Shown one piece after another: positions 7,680-15,502 of a DNA stretch of 50,692 nt. Location of the stretch: NCBI GenBank assembly GCA_023424095.1, contig JAFAEG010000145.1, positions 1 through 50,692 of the forward strand. Direction: 5' to 3'. The notes beneath the pieces were generated by a model. The model searched no databases. It was not told the DNA's origin and saw only the letters and a list, made by a program, of their open reading frames with translations. The position numbers and the translations under genes were made by a program. Numbering within the stretch: position 1 is the first letter of the stretch; every line of letters begins with the position of its first letter. This DNA comes from Pseudomonadota bacterium. Its GTDB lineage: Bacteria; Pseudomonadota; Alphaproteobacteria; Sphingomonadales; Sphingomonadaceae.

Positions 7680-8180
7680 ATGCACCGCATTCTTCGCCGC
7701 CTCGCGGCCACGGCCACGCTCGCATCCATCGCCTGGGCCGCGCCGGCGCTCGCGCAAGCGCCGCATTACCGCTTCAACAATTTCCAGCTTGGTCTGAACA
7801 TGTCGATGGACGTCGGCGATCTCGCTGGCCAGGCGCACAAGATCGGCATGATGCTCCAGACCAGCGAGGCGACCGGCCAATATTGGACGATCACCCCGAT
7901 TGGCGGCGGCTTCGTGCGCCTGTCCAACACCTATACCGGCCGCAATCAGTGCCTCGACGTGGCCAATGACGGCGCCGTCTTCATGGATGGCTGCCGTGGG
8001 CAACTCGGCCAGCGCTGGCGGATCGAGGGCGTGGTGGGCGGCGTCCGCCTCACCAATGTCTTCGCCGCCGGCCGCTGCCTGGATGTCTTCAGCGGCCCGA
8101 ATTTGACCGTGCCGGCGATGCGCCCGTGCGCTGGCACGCCGAGCCAGACCTGGATCGTCGCGCTCACCGGCACGCAATAA
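7680..8180 (+). CDS. Secreted ricin-B-type (beta-trefoil) lectin-like protein
   Basis: 166 residues. The signal peptide (MHRILRRLAATATLASIAWAAPALA) should be cut near residue 25. The mature protein is a single beta-trefoil: three QxW motifs at residues 67-69 (QYW), 111-113 (QRW) and 156-158 (QTW), one per trefoil lobe, and two likely disulphides (C91-C105 and C133-C150). Such domains bind sugars or, in many bacterial stand-alone forms, have no known ligand. No glycosidase domain is attached. The ATG at 7680 follows GGGGGA and is preferred over the in-frame TTG at 7668. A strong terminator follows at 8194. Confidence 0.75.
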   Translation: MHRILRRLAATATLASIAWAAPALAQAPHYRFNNFQLGLNMSMDVGDLAGQAHKIGMMLQTSEATGQYWTITPIGGGFVRLSNTYTGRNQCLDVANDGAVFMDGCRGQLGQRWRIEGVVGGVRLTNVFAAGRCLDVFSGPNLTVPAMRPCAGTPSQTWIVALTGTQ

Positions 8181-8193
8181 GCATTCCGGCGGC

Positions 8194-8234
8194 CCGGGGC
8201 CGGCTCTTGGTCGGCCGGCCCCGGCATTGCTTTT
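8194..8234 (+). terminator. Intrinsic terminator after the ricin-B gene
   Basis: A perfect 11-bp GC stem (8194-8204 with 8214-8224) with a nine-base loop, followed within six bases by TTTT. It lies 14 bases after the stop codon at 8180. Confidence 0.7.
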
Positions 8235-8270
8235 GGACAGCCGGTCCCGGCCTGCATTTTCCTACTGGCG

Positions 8271-8400
8271 CGCGGCCTGATATGAGCCGGCCGATGATTG
8301 TGTCCCATCCGCTCGCCCGCAATTTCGGGGCTCCCGCCACCGGCCTTTTCCGGGGTGGAGCCCCCCTGCGATTCCGTGTGAACTTCGTGAACTTCGCCAT
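8271..8400 (-). repeat. Dispersed intergenic repeat, copy B
   Basis: Read on the minus strand from 8400, this stretch begins ATGGCGAAGTTCACGAAG and would encode a peptide starting MAKFTKFTRNRRGAPP. The 21 bases at 8368-8388 are identical, in reverse complement, to 19601-19621, and the similarity continues weakly on both sides. Both copies lie between genes and both would start a KFTRN peptide, so the element is conserved as DNA (or as a tiny ORF) rather than as part of a neighbouring gene. Confidence 0.7.
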
Positions 8401-8418
8401 AGGCGGGACCCGGCCGGC

Positions 8419-8925
8419 ATGAGCGTCGCTTTCCGCCGCGAATCCGATGACGAGCATCTGGAGCCCAAGTTCGAGCTGCCGATCCCGCCCGGCCCGAACC
8501 TCGTCACGCCGCGCGGCCTCGCTCTGATCGCGGCGAAGATCGAGGCGCTGGAGACCGAGCTGGCCGCCTTGGGCGACGTCCCGGTCGGCCGCGAGGCCGC
8601 CAAGACCCAAGAAGGCGCGAAGGCCGAGGCGCTGCGCCGCGACCTGCGCTACTGGCGCACCCGCCACGCCACTGCGGAGCTTGCCGCGCCCCCGGCCGAC
8701 GACGAAGCGGGCTTCGGCACCATCGTCACCTTCCACCTGGGCGGCACGGAGCGGCGGATCGAGATTGTCGGCCATGACGAGGCCGATCCCGACGCCGGCC
8801 GCATCGCCTTCACCGCCCCCCTCGCCCGCGCTTTGACCGGCGCCGCGGCGGGCGAGAGCGTCGATTTCAACAACATCGCCGACGCGATCGAGCTGGTCTC
8901 GGTCGCGCCGATCGGGGGAGAATGA
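8419..8925 (+). CDS. GreA/GreB-family transcription elongation factor
   Basis: 168 residues. The N-terminal coiled coil (about residues 33-85, LALIAAKIEALETELAAL onward) carries acidic residues at its tip, and the C-terminal FKBP-like domain begins near residue 97 (FGTIVTFHLGGTERRIEIVG) and ends with the typical PLARAL.G...GE pattern. Gre factors enter the RNA polymerase secondary channel and stimulate cleavage of backtracked RNA. The sequence is more divergent than housekeeping GreA and matches the extra GreB-like type found in sphingomonads. The stop codon overlaps the ribosome binding region of the small HTH gene just downstream, so the two are probably co-translated. Confidence 0.85.
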   Translation: MSVAFRRESDDEHLEPKFELPIPPGPNLVTPRGLALIAAKIEALETELAALGDVPVGREAAKTQEGAKAEALRRDLRYWRTRHATAELAAPPADDEAGFGTIVTFHLGGTERRIEIVGHDEADPDAGRIAFTAPLARALTGAAAGESVDFNNIADAIELVSVAPIGGE

Positions 8926-8927
8926 TC

Positions 8928-9107
8928 ATGGCCGAACGCTTCGAACGCCACAAACAACCCTGGAAATCGGAAGAGATCCAGAAGCTCCATCTGCTCGCCG
9001 GCAAAGGCCAGTCGGTGAGGGCCATCGCCAAGGCCCTCACCCGCAGCGAGGAATCGGTGAAGGACCGCGCCAGGGCGGACGGGCTGAAGCTCAACAAGCT
9101 CAGGTAA
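8928..9107 (+). CDS. Small helix-turn-helix (SANT/Myb- or GcrA-like) protein
   Basis: 59 residues. The pattern W-x-E-E-x-x-x-L-x-x-L-x-x-x-G-x-S-x-x-x-IA-x-x-L-x-x-x-x-x-SV-x-x-RA-x-x-x-GL is that of a single three-helix DNA-binding unit, as in the GcrA N-terminus or Myb/SANT repeats. The ATG at 8928 is chosen over 8922 because GGGGGAG (8914-8920) lies seven bases from it. It directly follows the Gre-factor gene and is probably in the same transcript, so a linked role in transcription is plausible but not shown. No other domain is present. Confidence 0.7.
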   Translation: MAERFERHKQPWKSEEIQKLHLLAGKGQSVRAIAKALTRSEESVKDRARADGLKLNKLR

Positions 9108-9137
9108 TAGGCATGCCTTTTCCCAACCCCGTCCAGG

Positions 9138-9226
9138 CTGAGCTTGTCGTGACGAAGTCGGCCGGAGGCCAACCCCTGCCTTTCTTCGCGGCTCCGCGGG
9201 CAAGGGCAGCCCTTCGACAAGCTCAG
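9138..9226. repeat. REP-type inverted repeat (CTGAGCTTGTCG family)
   Basis: CTGAGCTTGTCG at 9138-9149 is matched by its exact reverse complement CGACAAGCTCAG at 9215-9226. The same core recurs at 19755 and 29342, each between genes. This is the widespread REP family of high-GC proteobacteria. Confidence 0.8.
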
Positions 9227-9261
9227 GGACGACGGAGGCTCTTGGTGAGCCGGGGATTATC

Positions 9262-9717
9262 ATGACCACCCGCATCCTGGTCGATGCCGACGCCTGCCCG
9301 GTGAAGGACGAAATCTACAAGGTCGCCTGGCGCCACGAAGTGCCGGTCGCGGTGGTGAGCAATCAGCGCATCCGCATCCCCGATCATCCCTTGCTCGAGC
9401 GGATCACCGTTTCCGACGCCTTCGACGCCGCCGACGACTGGATCGCCGAGGCCGCGAGCGCCGCCACCATCGTCGTCACCGCCGACATCCTGCTCGCCGA
9501 TCGCGCGCTGAAGGCCGGCGCCGCCGTGATCGGCCCCAATGGCAAGCCGTTCACCACCGCTTCGATCGGCGGCGCGATCGCCACCCGCGCGATCATGGCG
9601 GATCTGCGCGCCGGCATCGGCAACACTGGCGGCCCGGCCCCGTTCGCCAAGGCAGACCGCTCCCGCTTCCTCTCGGCGCTGGACGAAGCGATCGTTCGGC
9701 TCAAGCGGTTGCGCTAG
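9262..9717 (+). CDS. YaiI/YqxD (DUF188) family protein
   Basis: 151 residues, normal length for the family. It opens with the family signature (RILVDADACPVKDEIYKVA, residues 4-22) and carries the acidic positions of a PIN-like nuclease fold: VDADACP, then VTADILLADRALKAG, and the conserved NGKPFTTASIG segment. No member has a firmly established biochemical role, although the fold suggests metal-dependent nuclease activity. It lies upstream of infA but a separate promoter for infA starts at 9729, just after its stop codon. Confidence 0.92.
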   Translation: MTTRILVDADACPVKDEIYKVAWRHEVPVAVVSNQRIRIPDHPLLERITVSDAFDAADDWIAEAASAATIVVTADILLADRALKAGAAVIGPNGKPFTTASIGGAIATRAIMADLRAGIGNTGGPAPFAKADRSRFLSALDEAIVRLKRLR

Positions 9718-9728
9718 GGGCGCCGCCA

Positions 9729-9757
9729 TTGTCATTTCGGCCCCACTCGCCTATATC
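9729..9757 (+). promoter_or_regulatory. Likely sigma-70 promoter of infA
   Basis: TTGTCA (9729-9734), a 17-base spacer and TATATC (9752-9757). This is the best -35/-10 pair in the window, 12 bases after the preceding stop codon. It predicts a start near 9764 and an untranslated leader of about 165 bases before infA. Confidence 0.55.
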
Positions 9758-9802
9758 GGTGTCGCTGACGTCGCTGGCGACGGGTTCCGATGCTTCGCTT
9801 TT

Positions 9803-9887
9803 GGCGGGGCCGCTCTCTTCCCATTTCTTGGCTGACGGCCCCGTGCTGCACGAGCAGCGCGGGCGATTTCACCGCGTTTCATTTTTT
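9803..9887 (+). promoter_or_regulatory. Structured infA leader with competing hairpins
   Basis: The leader can form GGGGCCG (9806-9812) with CGGCCCC (9836-9842), then GTGCTGC (9843-9849) with GCAGCGC (9854-9860), and alternatively CGCGG (9858-9862) with CCGCG (9872-9876) followed by the T-rich 9877-9887. The last two share bases and cannot form together, the logic of an antiterminator/terminator pair. Inferred from sequence only. Confidence 0.35.
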
Positions 9888-9928
9888 CGGCGCGTCCATA
9901 GCGACGGGCCGCAGACAGGGAGCCAAAC

Positions 9929-10189
9929 ATGGCCAAGGAAGAACTTCTGACCATCGAGGGCCAGATCGACGAGATCTACCCCGACGGCCGCTTCGGCGTG
10001 ATGCTGGACAACCAGCATCGCATCATCGCTTACACTGCCGGCAAGATGCGGCGTTTCCGCATCCGTTCGGTCGTCGGCGATCGCGTCCATGTCGAGATGA
10101 CGCCTTACGACCTCAGCAAGGGCCGCATCATTTTCCGCGAACGCACGCCGGGCGTAGGCCCGAGCCAGCGTCGCGCATTCAAACGATGA
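9929..10189 (+). CDS. infA: Translation initiation factor IF-1
   Basis: 86 residues; a single S1/OB-fold domain. The sequence MAKEELLTIEGQIDEI, RFGVMLDNQHRIIAYTAGKM, RRFRIRSVVGDRV and VEMTPYDLSKGRI match the standard IF-1 pattern, including the basic RNA-binding face. About 14 residues of C-terminal extension (RTPGVGPSQRRAFKR) are typical of alphaproteobacterial forms. IF-1 binds the 30S A site with IF-2 and IF-3 during initiation. GGGAG ends five bases upstream of the ATG. A strong promoter and long leader precede it. Confidence 0.97.
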   Translation: MAKEELLTIEGQIDEIYPDGRFGVMLDNQHRIIAYTAGKMRRFRIRSVVGDRVHVEMTPYDLSKGRIIFRERTPGVGPSQRRAFKR

Positions 10190-10247
10190 GGTTCTTTTTT
10201 GAAAGTTGAAGATCGGGCAGCGGCTGAGCCGCGCCCCAAGGACTGAC

Positions 10248-10412
10248 ATGAATACGAATACCAATGTGACTACGGGCAATCGGCCCAAGCTTTTTCCGCC
10301 CCTCGCGCTTCTGAACCCGGCTCCGGCCGCCGCGCGTTCCCTTTCCACGGTGCATCACGGCGGCCTCTCGCCGCTCGAACTGCGCCGCATCGTCGCCGAT
10401 CTGCTCGGCTGA
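10248..10412 (+). CDS. Small protein, 54 residues, unknown function
   Basis: Starts at the ATG at 10248 (MNTNTNVTTGNRPKLF), preceded by AAGGA seven bases upstream. The frame opens earlier (10206) without a good binding site. The N-terminal half is Asn/Thr/Pro-rich and unstructured; the end (LSPLELRRIVADLLG) is a likely helix. It is followed after 9 bases by an intrinsic terminator, which suggests a genuine short transcription unit. I do not recognise a family. Confidence 0.5.
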   Translation: MNTNTNVTTGNRPKLFPPLALLNPAPAAARSLSTVHHGGLSPLELRRIVADLLG

Positions 10413-10421
10413 CCTACTTTC

Positions 10422-10448
10422 GGCCCTCGCTTCGGCGGGGGCCTTTTT
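10422..10448 (+). terminator. Terminator-like hairpin between two small ORFs
   Basis: A nine-base stem GGCCCTCGC (10422-10430), TTCG tetraloop, GCGGGGGCC (10435-10443) and TTTTT (10444-10448). It lies only 11 bases before the start codon at 10460, leaving no room for a promoter between. Confidence 0.8.
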
Positions 10449-10459
10449 GGAGACTGAAG

Positions 10460-10681
10460 ATGGCTACCCGCAACAGCCGCGAAATCCCTTTGCCCTATCT
10501 GATCGCGAAAGGCGAAGACGGTGCCTGGCGCCTGACCCTGCGCCGCACCCGGTTCAACAGCTGGGGCTACCCGCTCACCGATTCCACGCCGGTCGACGAA
10601 ACCTTCAAGACCGCCGCCGCCGCCCGTGGCTATGCCAAGGAGCATTATGGCGCTGAAGCGGGCCAATTCGCCTCGAAATAA
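10460..10681 (+). CDS. Small conserved-looking protein, 73 residues, unknown function
   Basis: GGAG stands eight bases before the ATG at 10460. The protein (MATRNSREIPLPYLIAKGED...) has alternating beta-like segments (WRLTLRRTRFNSWGYPLTD) and a C-terminal helix (AAAARGYAKEHYGAEAG), so it looks like a compact folded domain. No family recognised. Its start follows a terminator hairpin by 11 bases, so its mRNA must either read through that hairpin or begin upstream of it. It might be translated from the preceding small ORF's transcript. Confidence 0.6.
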   Translation: MATRNSREIPLPYLIAKGEDGAWRLTLRRTRFNSWGYPLTDSTPVDETFKTAAAARGYAKEHYGAEAGQFASK

Positions 10682-10763
10682 TTTCCCGACGAAACCCATC
10701 GCCATCATGGCGGTTTTGTAATTCTGCCCTCCCTGTCGGAGCGGCACATCGTTGGAGAGACCC

Positions 10764-11630
10764 ATGCCCTACGCGACCGCCGGTGACGGCACGAAGCTCT
10801 ATTTCAAGGAAATGGGGCAAGGTCGCCCGGTCGTTCTCATCCATGGCTGGCCGCTCAATGCCGACAGCTGGGATGCCATCGCCGTGCCGCTGGCCGAGGC
10901 TGGCAACCGGGTCATCGCTTATGACCGGCGCGGCTTCGGCCGTTCGGATCAGCCGTGGAACGGCTATGATTACGACACCTTCGCCGACGATCTCGCCGCC
11001 GTGCTGGCCGAAACCGGCATCAGCAGCGGCGCGACCCTGATCGGTTTCTCGATGGGCGGCGGCGAAATCGCCCGCTACCTCTCCCGCCACGGTGCACAGG
11101 CCGTCGAGCGGGTCGCCCTGATCGGCTCGATCGTCCCTTATGTCCTCAAGACCGACGGCAATCCCGACGGCGTGCCGCAGGCGATTTTCGATGGCATGGA
11201 GGCGCAGATCCGCGACGACCGCGCCGCTTTCTTCCAGACCTTCTTCCGCAGCTTCTACGGCGTCGGGATGATCTCCCAGCCGGTCAGCAATGCGGTGATC
11301 GAGCACAGCTTCCAAATGGCGATGATGGCGGGCCTGCGCCCGACCCTCGCCGCCGCCAAGGCCTTCTCGTCGACGGATTTCCGTGGCGATCTTTCGGCCT
11401 TCACCATCCCGACCCTGATCATCCACGGGACGGCCGACCAGACCGTGCCGATCGACTGCACGGCGCGCGCCGCCGCGGCTGCGATCCCCGGCGCGACCCT
11501 GATCGAATATGACGGTTCCGCCCACGGCCTGGCCGCGATCGACCGCGAGCGGCTGACCGCCGACCTGCTGGAATTTCTCGCCAGCGGCGCGGCCATGCCG
11601 CAGCTCGCGGTCCGCGAAGCCGCTTACTGA
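10764..11630 (+). CDS. Alpha/beta hydrolase, haloperoxidase/esterase-like
   Basis: 288 residues. The fold is complete: HGWPLNADSW oxyanion region (residues about 25-34), nucleophile elbow GFSMGGGE with S96, acid D225 in HGTADQTVP and catalytic H254 in SAHGLAA. This matches the cofactor-free (non-haem) chloroperoxidase/arylesterase group, whose true substrates are usually esters or lactones. Cytoplasmic, no signal peptide. GGAGA lies six bases before the ATG at 10764; the earlier TTG at 10752 is less likely. It is a single gene, with the MFS exporter following after 50 bases. Confidence 0.88.
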   Translation: MPYATAGDGTKLYFKEMGQGRPVVLIHGWPLNADSWDAIAVPLAEAGNRVIAYDRRGFGRSDQPWNGYDYDTFADDLAAVLAETGISSGATLIGFSMGGGEIARYLSRHGAQAVERVALIGSIVPYVLKTDGNPDGVPQAIFDGMEAQIRDDRAAFFQTFFRSFYGVGMISQPVSNAVIEHSFQMAMMAGLRPTLAAAKAFSSTDFRGDLSAFTIPTLIIHGTADQTVPIDCTARAAAAAIPGATLIEYDGSAHGLAAIDRERLTADLLEFLASGAAMPQLAVREAAY

Positions 11631-11680
11631 TCGCGAAGGGGAGCGTTGCGGCCCCCAGCGCCGCGTCCTAAGCGCCGCTG

Positions 11681-12976
11681 ATGCTGCCGCGCTCCCCGCT
11701 CGCGATCCGCGACTACCGCCTTTACTGGCTGGCGCGGCTATTCTCGACCATCGCCCAGATGGCGATGGTGATCGTCATCGGCTGGCAGGTCTATGACATC
11801 GCCCGCCAGACGATGGACATCCCGACCGCCGCCTTCCAGCTCGGCCTGATCGGCCTCGTCCAGTTCGCCCCGCTCTTCCTGCTGACCCTGATCAGCGGAT
11901 GGACCGCCGACCGCATCGACCGCCGCTACATCGCCCGCCTGGTGCTGGCGCTGGAAATGCTCTGCGCCGCGATCCTGTGGTGGACGACCTGGCACGGCAC
12001 GATCAATTTGCCGACCTTGTTCGCGGTCGCGGCCTTACTTGGCGTCGCCCGCGCCTTCGCCGGCCCGGCCCTCGGCGCGCTCGCCCCCAATCTCGTCCCG
12101 CCCGAATTGCTGCCCAAGGCGATCGCCCTGAGTTCGATGGTCTGGCAGGTCGGCACCATCGCCGGCCCAGCGATCGGCGGCATCCTCTACGACGTGACGC
12201 CGCATTATCCTTATGCGCTCAGCACCATCCTGTTCGGCCTCTCGACCGTGCTGATGTTCCTGATCCGGCCGATCCCCCGCACGAACATTCGCGGCACCGG
12301 CAGCCCCTGGCGGCAGATGGTCGATGGCCTGGCCTATGTCGGCCGCAATCGCCTCGTGCTCGGCGCGATCACGCTCGATCTGTTCGCCGTCCTGCTCGCC
12401 GGAGTGACCGCGGTCCTGCCCATCTATGCCCGCGAATATATCCTGGTCGGGGGCGAACATATCGGCTCCGAAGGCCTCGGCCTGCTCCGCGCTGCACCGG
12501 CGGTCGGCGCCACCCTGATCGCGCTCTATTTCTCCTTACGCCCGATCAAGAACGATGTCGGCACCAAGATGCTGGCGGCGGTCGTCGTCTTCGGCCTCGC
12601 CACCGCAATCTTCGGCCTGTCCACCTGGCTGCCTTTGTCGCTGGCCATGCTCGCCATCCTCGGCGCGGCCGACATGTTCTCCGTCTATATTCGCCAGTCG
12701 CTGATCCAGCTGCATACGCCGGACGCGATGCGCGGCCGGGTCAGCGCCGCCTCGACCCTGGCCATCTCCGCCTCGAACGAACTGGGCGAGGCGCGCGCCG
12801 GCTTCTCCGCCGCCGGCATCGGCCCGGTCACGGCCGTGGTCGCGGGCGGGATCGGCGCGGTCGTCGTCACTTTGCTCTGGGCAAGATGGTTCCCCGAACT
12901 GCGCCGCGCACGCACTTTCGATCCACCCAAGGACCTGGAGCCGGAAAAGCCTCCCATAGCGGCGGGCGGCGCCTGA
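11681..12976 (+). CDS. MFS transporter, EntS/MFS_3-like exporter
   Basis: 431 residues with about twelve hydrophobic segments. The opening LPRSPLAIRDYRLYWLARLFSTI and the loop GWTADRIDRRYIARLVLALE (the conserved MFS loop 2-3 motif) match the MFS_3/EntS group, proton-driven exporters that include the enterobactin exporter. Loop 10-11 carries the matching MRGRVSAASTLAISASNELGEARAG segment. The substrate cannot be told from sequence and no siderophore genes are near. Inner membrane. Confidence 0.85.
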   Translation: MLPRSPLAIRDYRLYWLARLFSTIAQMAMVIVIGWQVYDIARQTMDIPTAAFQLGLIGLVQFAPLFLLTLISGWTADRIDRRYIARLVLALEMLCAAILWWTTWHGTINLPTLFAVAALLGVARAFAGPALGALAPNLVPPELLPKAIALSSMVWQVGTIAGPAIGGILYDVTPHYPYALSTILFGLSTVLMFLIRPIPRTNIRGTGSPWRQMVDGLAYVGRNRLVLGAITLDLFAVLLAGVTAVLPIYAREYILVGGEHIGSEGLGLLRAAPAVGATLIALYFSLRPIKNDVGTKMLAAVVVFGLATAIFGLSTWLPLSLAMLAILGAADMFSVYIRQSLIQLHTPDAMRGRVSAASTLAISASNELGEARAGFSAAGIGPVTAVVAGGIGAVVVTLLWARWFPELRRARTFDPPKDLEPEKPPIAAGGA

Positions 12977-13039
12977 CCGCCCCTTCAAGCATGGCCGCGA
13001 CGCCCCTATAGTTCTTGAGCAAGTTACAGGAGACGACAG

Positions 13040-13957
13040 ATGCGGGCCGCCAACATCCTCGAAACGATCGGCAACACGCCGCACATCCGCATCAACCGCC
13101 TGTTCGGTGATGCCGAGGTCTGGGTGAAGTCCGAACGCTCGAATCCCGGCGGCTCGATCAAGGACCGGATCGGCCTCGCCATGATCGAGGATGCGGAGCG
13201 CTCCGGCGCGCTGCAGCCCGGCGGCACGATCATCGAGCCGACCAGCGGCAATACCGGCATCGGCCTGGCGATGGTCGCCGCGGTGAAGGGCTACAAGCTG
13301 ATCCTCGTCATGCCCGAAAGCATGAGCATCGAGCGCCGCCGGCTCATGCTCGCGTACGGCGCGACCTTCGACCTGACCCCCCGCGAGGGCGGGATGAAGG
13401 CCGCGATCGCCCGCGCCAAGGAGCTGACCGAGCAGACGGAAGGCGGCTGGATGCCGCAGCAGTTCGAGAATCCGGCGAACCTCGAGGTCCACCGCCGCAC
13501 CACGGCGCAGGAAATCCTGGTCGACTTCAAGGATGCGCCGATCGACGTGCTGGTCTCCGGCGTCGGCACCGGCGGCCACATCACCGCCAGCGCCGAGGTG
13601 CTGAAGAAAGCGTGGCCGAGCCTCCAGGTGTTCGCGGTCGAGCCGACTTTGTCGCCGGTCCTGTCCGGCGGCGCGCCCGGCCCGCACCCGATCCAGGGCA
13701 TTGGCGCCGGCTTCGTTCCGGCGATCATGGACACCGGTCTGCTCGACGGAATCGTCCAGGTCGACCCGGCCGATGCCAAGGAGATGGCCCGCCGCGCCGC
13801 CCGCGAGGAAGGCATGCTGGTCGGCATCAGCTCCGGCGCGACCCTCGCCGCGATCAAGCAGAAGCTCGCCGATCTCGGCCCCGGCAAGCGCATCCTTGGC
13901 TTCAATTACGACACCGGCGAGCGCTACCTCTCGGTCCCCGACTTCCTGCCCGAATAG
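13040..13957 (+). CDS. cysK: Cysteine synthase A (O-acetylserine sulfhydrylase)
   Basis: 305 residues. PLP is bound by K41 in NPGGSIKDR; the substrate loop is TSGNTGIGLAM (residues 69-79) and the phosphate-binding loop GVGTGG begins at residue 174; SSGAT near residue 256 contacts the pyridine nitrogen. It makes L-cysteine from O-acetylserine and sulphide. AGGAGA precedes the ATG at 13040. The protein is slightly shorter than E. coli CysK. The gene is alone; no cysE nearby. CysM-type enzymes share these motifs, so the exact paralogue is inferred from overall pattern. Confidence 0.92.
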   Translation: MRAANILETIGNTPHIRINRLFGDAEVWVKSERSNPGGSIKDRIGLAMIEDAERSGALQPGGTIIEPTSGNTGIGLAMVAAVKGYKLILVMPESMSIERRRLMLAYGATFDLTPREGGMKAAIARAKELTEQTEGGWMPQQFENPANLEVHRRTTAQEILVDFKDAPIDVLVSGVGTGGHITASAEVLKKAWPSLQVFAVEPTLSPVLSGGAPGPHPIQGIGAGFVPAIMDTGLLDGIVQVDPADAKEMARRAAREEGMLVGISSGATLAAIKQKLADLGPGKRILGFNYDTGERYLSVPDFLPE

Positions 13958-14016
13958 ACGGGCTGGACCTCGACGCCGCTGCGGCTAAGCTGCCGGAAAC
14001 GTCCGGGAGCTCAGCC

Positions 14017-14670
14017 ATGCGCTTGACCCACTGCCTCGTCGTTCTTGGCCTGCTGACGGTTTCCGCGCCGGCTCTGTCCCAAAGCGAGATCCAGCGGCGC
14101 GGCACGGTCGCCCACGGCTCAGCCGACACGGCGTTTCCGGAGCAAGTTGGACAACTCACCCGCGGTCGGGTCGTCCAATATGATCCGCAGGGCCGGGACA
14201 TGAGCGCCGGCTACAATTTGCGGACGCCGGAGGGGCGCGTCACGCTCACGGTCTACATCTATCCGCCCCGTGAGCGTGGGGCTGAATCCGATCGCGTTTC
14301 AATCTGCCGAAGAGAGTATGACGCGAACGTCCGGGAGATTTCCGGCGTCAGCCAGTATCGCGGCCTGCGTCAGGGGGCACCCATGCGGCCGCTGCTGGTC
14401 CCCGGCACGACCGCTGAGTTGAGCCACGGCACGACCTTCACCTTCCACACTGACTATGACGAGGCAAATCAGGAGCTCCGCTCCAGCTATCGCCTCTATT
14501 GCTTTGTTGGCGGCGACTGGCTCGTGAAGGTCCGCGCAACCGCTCCGGTAGCCGTGACCGAAACCGATCTGGAAGCCGCGATCGATATGCTCGTCCGAAC
14601 AGGACCGTGGCCAGGCCGCCTTTTTGGAGACACCGTCGCTTCGGCCAACGGCGCCTCCCGGGTGCGATAA
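14017..14670 (+). CDS. Secreted protein of unknown function
   Basis: 217 residues from the ATG at 14017, with GGGAGC upstream. A signal peptide (MRLTHCLVVLGLLTVSAPALS) should be cut near residue 21. The mature protein is soluble and beta-rich, with few features beyond two central cysteines (CRREYD and the YRLYCFVGGDWLVKVR strand). I do not recognise a family. The stop codon is three bases from the start of the broken AraC gene, so the two were probably co-transcribed. Confidence 0.65.
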   Translation: MRLTHCLVVLGLLTVSAPALSQSEIQRRGTVAHGSADTAFPEQVGQLTRGRVVQYDPQGRDMSAGYNLRTPEGRVTLTVYIYPPRERGAESDRVSICRREYDANVREISGVSQYRGLRQGAPMRPLLVPGTTAELSHGTTFTFHTDYDEANQELRSSYRLYCFVGGDWLVKVRATAPVAVTETDLEAAIDMLVRTGPWPGRLFGDTVASANGASRVR

Positions 14671-14673
14671 GCC

Positions 14674-15468
14674 ATGATCTACCGCGAGATCGCGCTGCCC
14701 GAACCGGTGCAGCGGCTCGCCCTCTGTGCCTGGCAGTTCGAGGTCGAAGACAGCGATCCGCCGAGCTTTCAGCATCACGTCCCTCCCGATGGCGCGGCCG
14801 GCCTGGCGCTCATCCGCAGCCCCGAGGGCGTCTTGCGGCCGAATGTCATGGGGCCGATGCTCGCCGCATTCGTCGTCCCGGTCGCACGCGGCTGGAGCTA
14901 TGTCGGCCTGCGCTTGCGGCCGGAAATGGCGGGACGGTTGCTCGCCGCACCGCCGGGTCCCGGCATCAAGGTCGACGGGGCGATTGACGGGCCGCTCGCC
15001 CCGATCTAGCGGGACCTGGTCGACTTGCTCGACGGCGGGAGCAATTGGACGCGCACCGCAGCCCTGCTTCCCGGCATCCCGCCGGGGGACCAGGCGATCG
15101 CCGGGGCCGTGGATCGCCTCATCGCCAGCGGCGGTGCGCTGCCGATCTCGCAGGTCGCTGCTCACTCTGGGCTCAGTGAACGCCAGTTCCGGCGCCGCTT
15201 TCACCGCGCGACCGGGATTTCGCCCAAACAGTTTACCGACGTGCAACGGATCCGCCGCGCTTTGATCCTCGCGCTCGATGATCCCAATTGGGTCGGGGTC
15301 GCGCACGACAGCGGCTTTGCCGACCAGCCCCACCTGATCCGTGACGTGAAGCAGCGCTTCGGCGCGGCGCCGCGCCGGGTATCCGGCTATTTCGGCGGCA
15401 TACGCCACGAACTGCTCGACCTGCCCGATGGCCGAAACATCCAAGCCCGCCCTGCCAACGCCGCTTAG
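14674..15468 (+). pseudogene. AraC-family regulator interrupted by an in-frame amber codon
   Basis: One continuous reading frame of 264 codons with a single TAG at 15007-15009 (codon 112). The first part (MIYREIALPEPVQRLALCAW) is an AraC-type N-terminal domain of the DUF6597 kind; the second, after the TAG, contains the two helix-turn-helices (ISQVAAHSGLSERQFRRRF and the helix after GVAHDSGFADQPHLIRDVKQRF) and the GAAPRRV end of AraC regulators. A single base change (for example from CAG or GAG) explains the stop. Unless read through or restarted internally (about 15025), no full-length regulator is made. A sequencing error is also possible. Confidence 0.8.
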
Positions 15469-15502
15469 TGAGCCTGGGTCGTCTGCACGAAAGGACCGCC
15501 TC

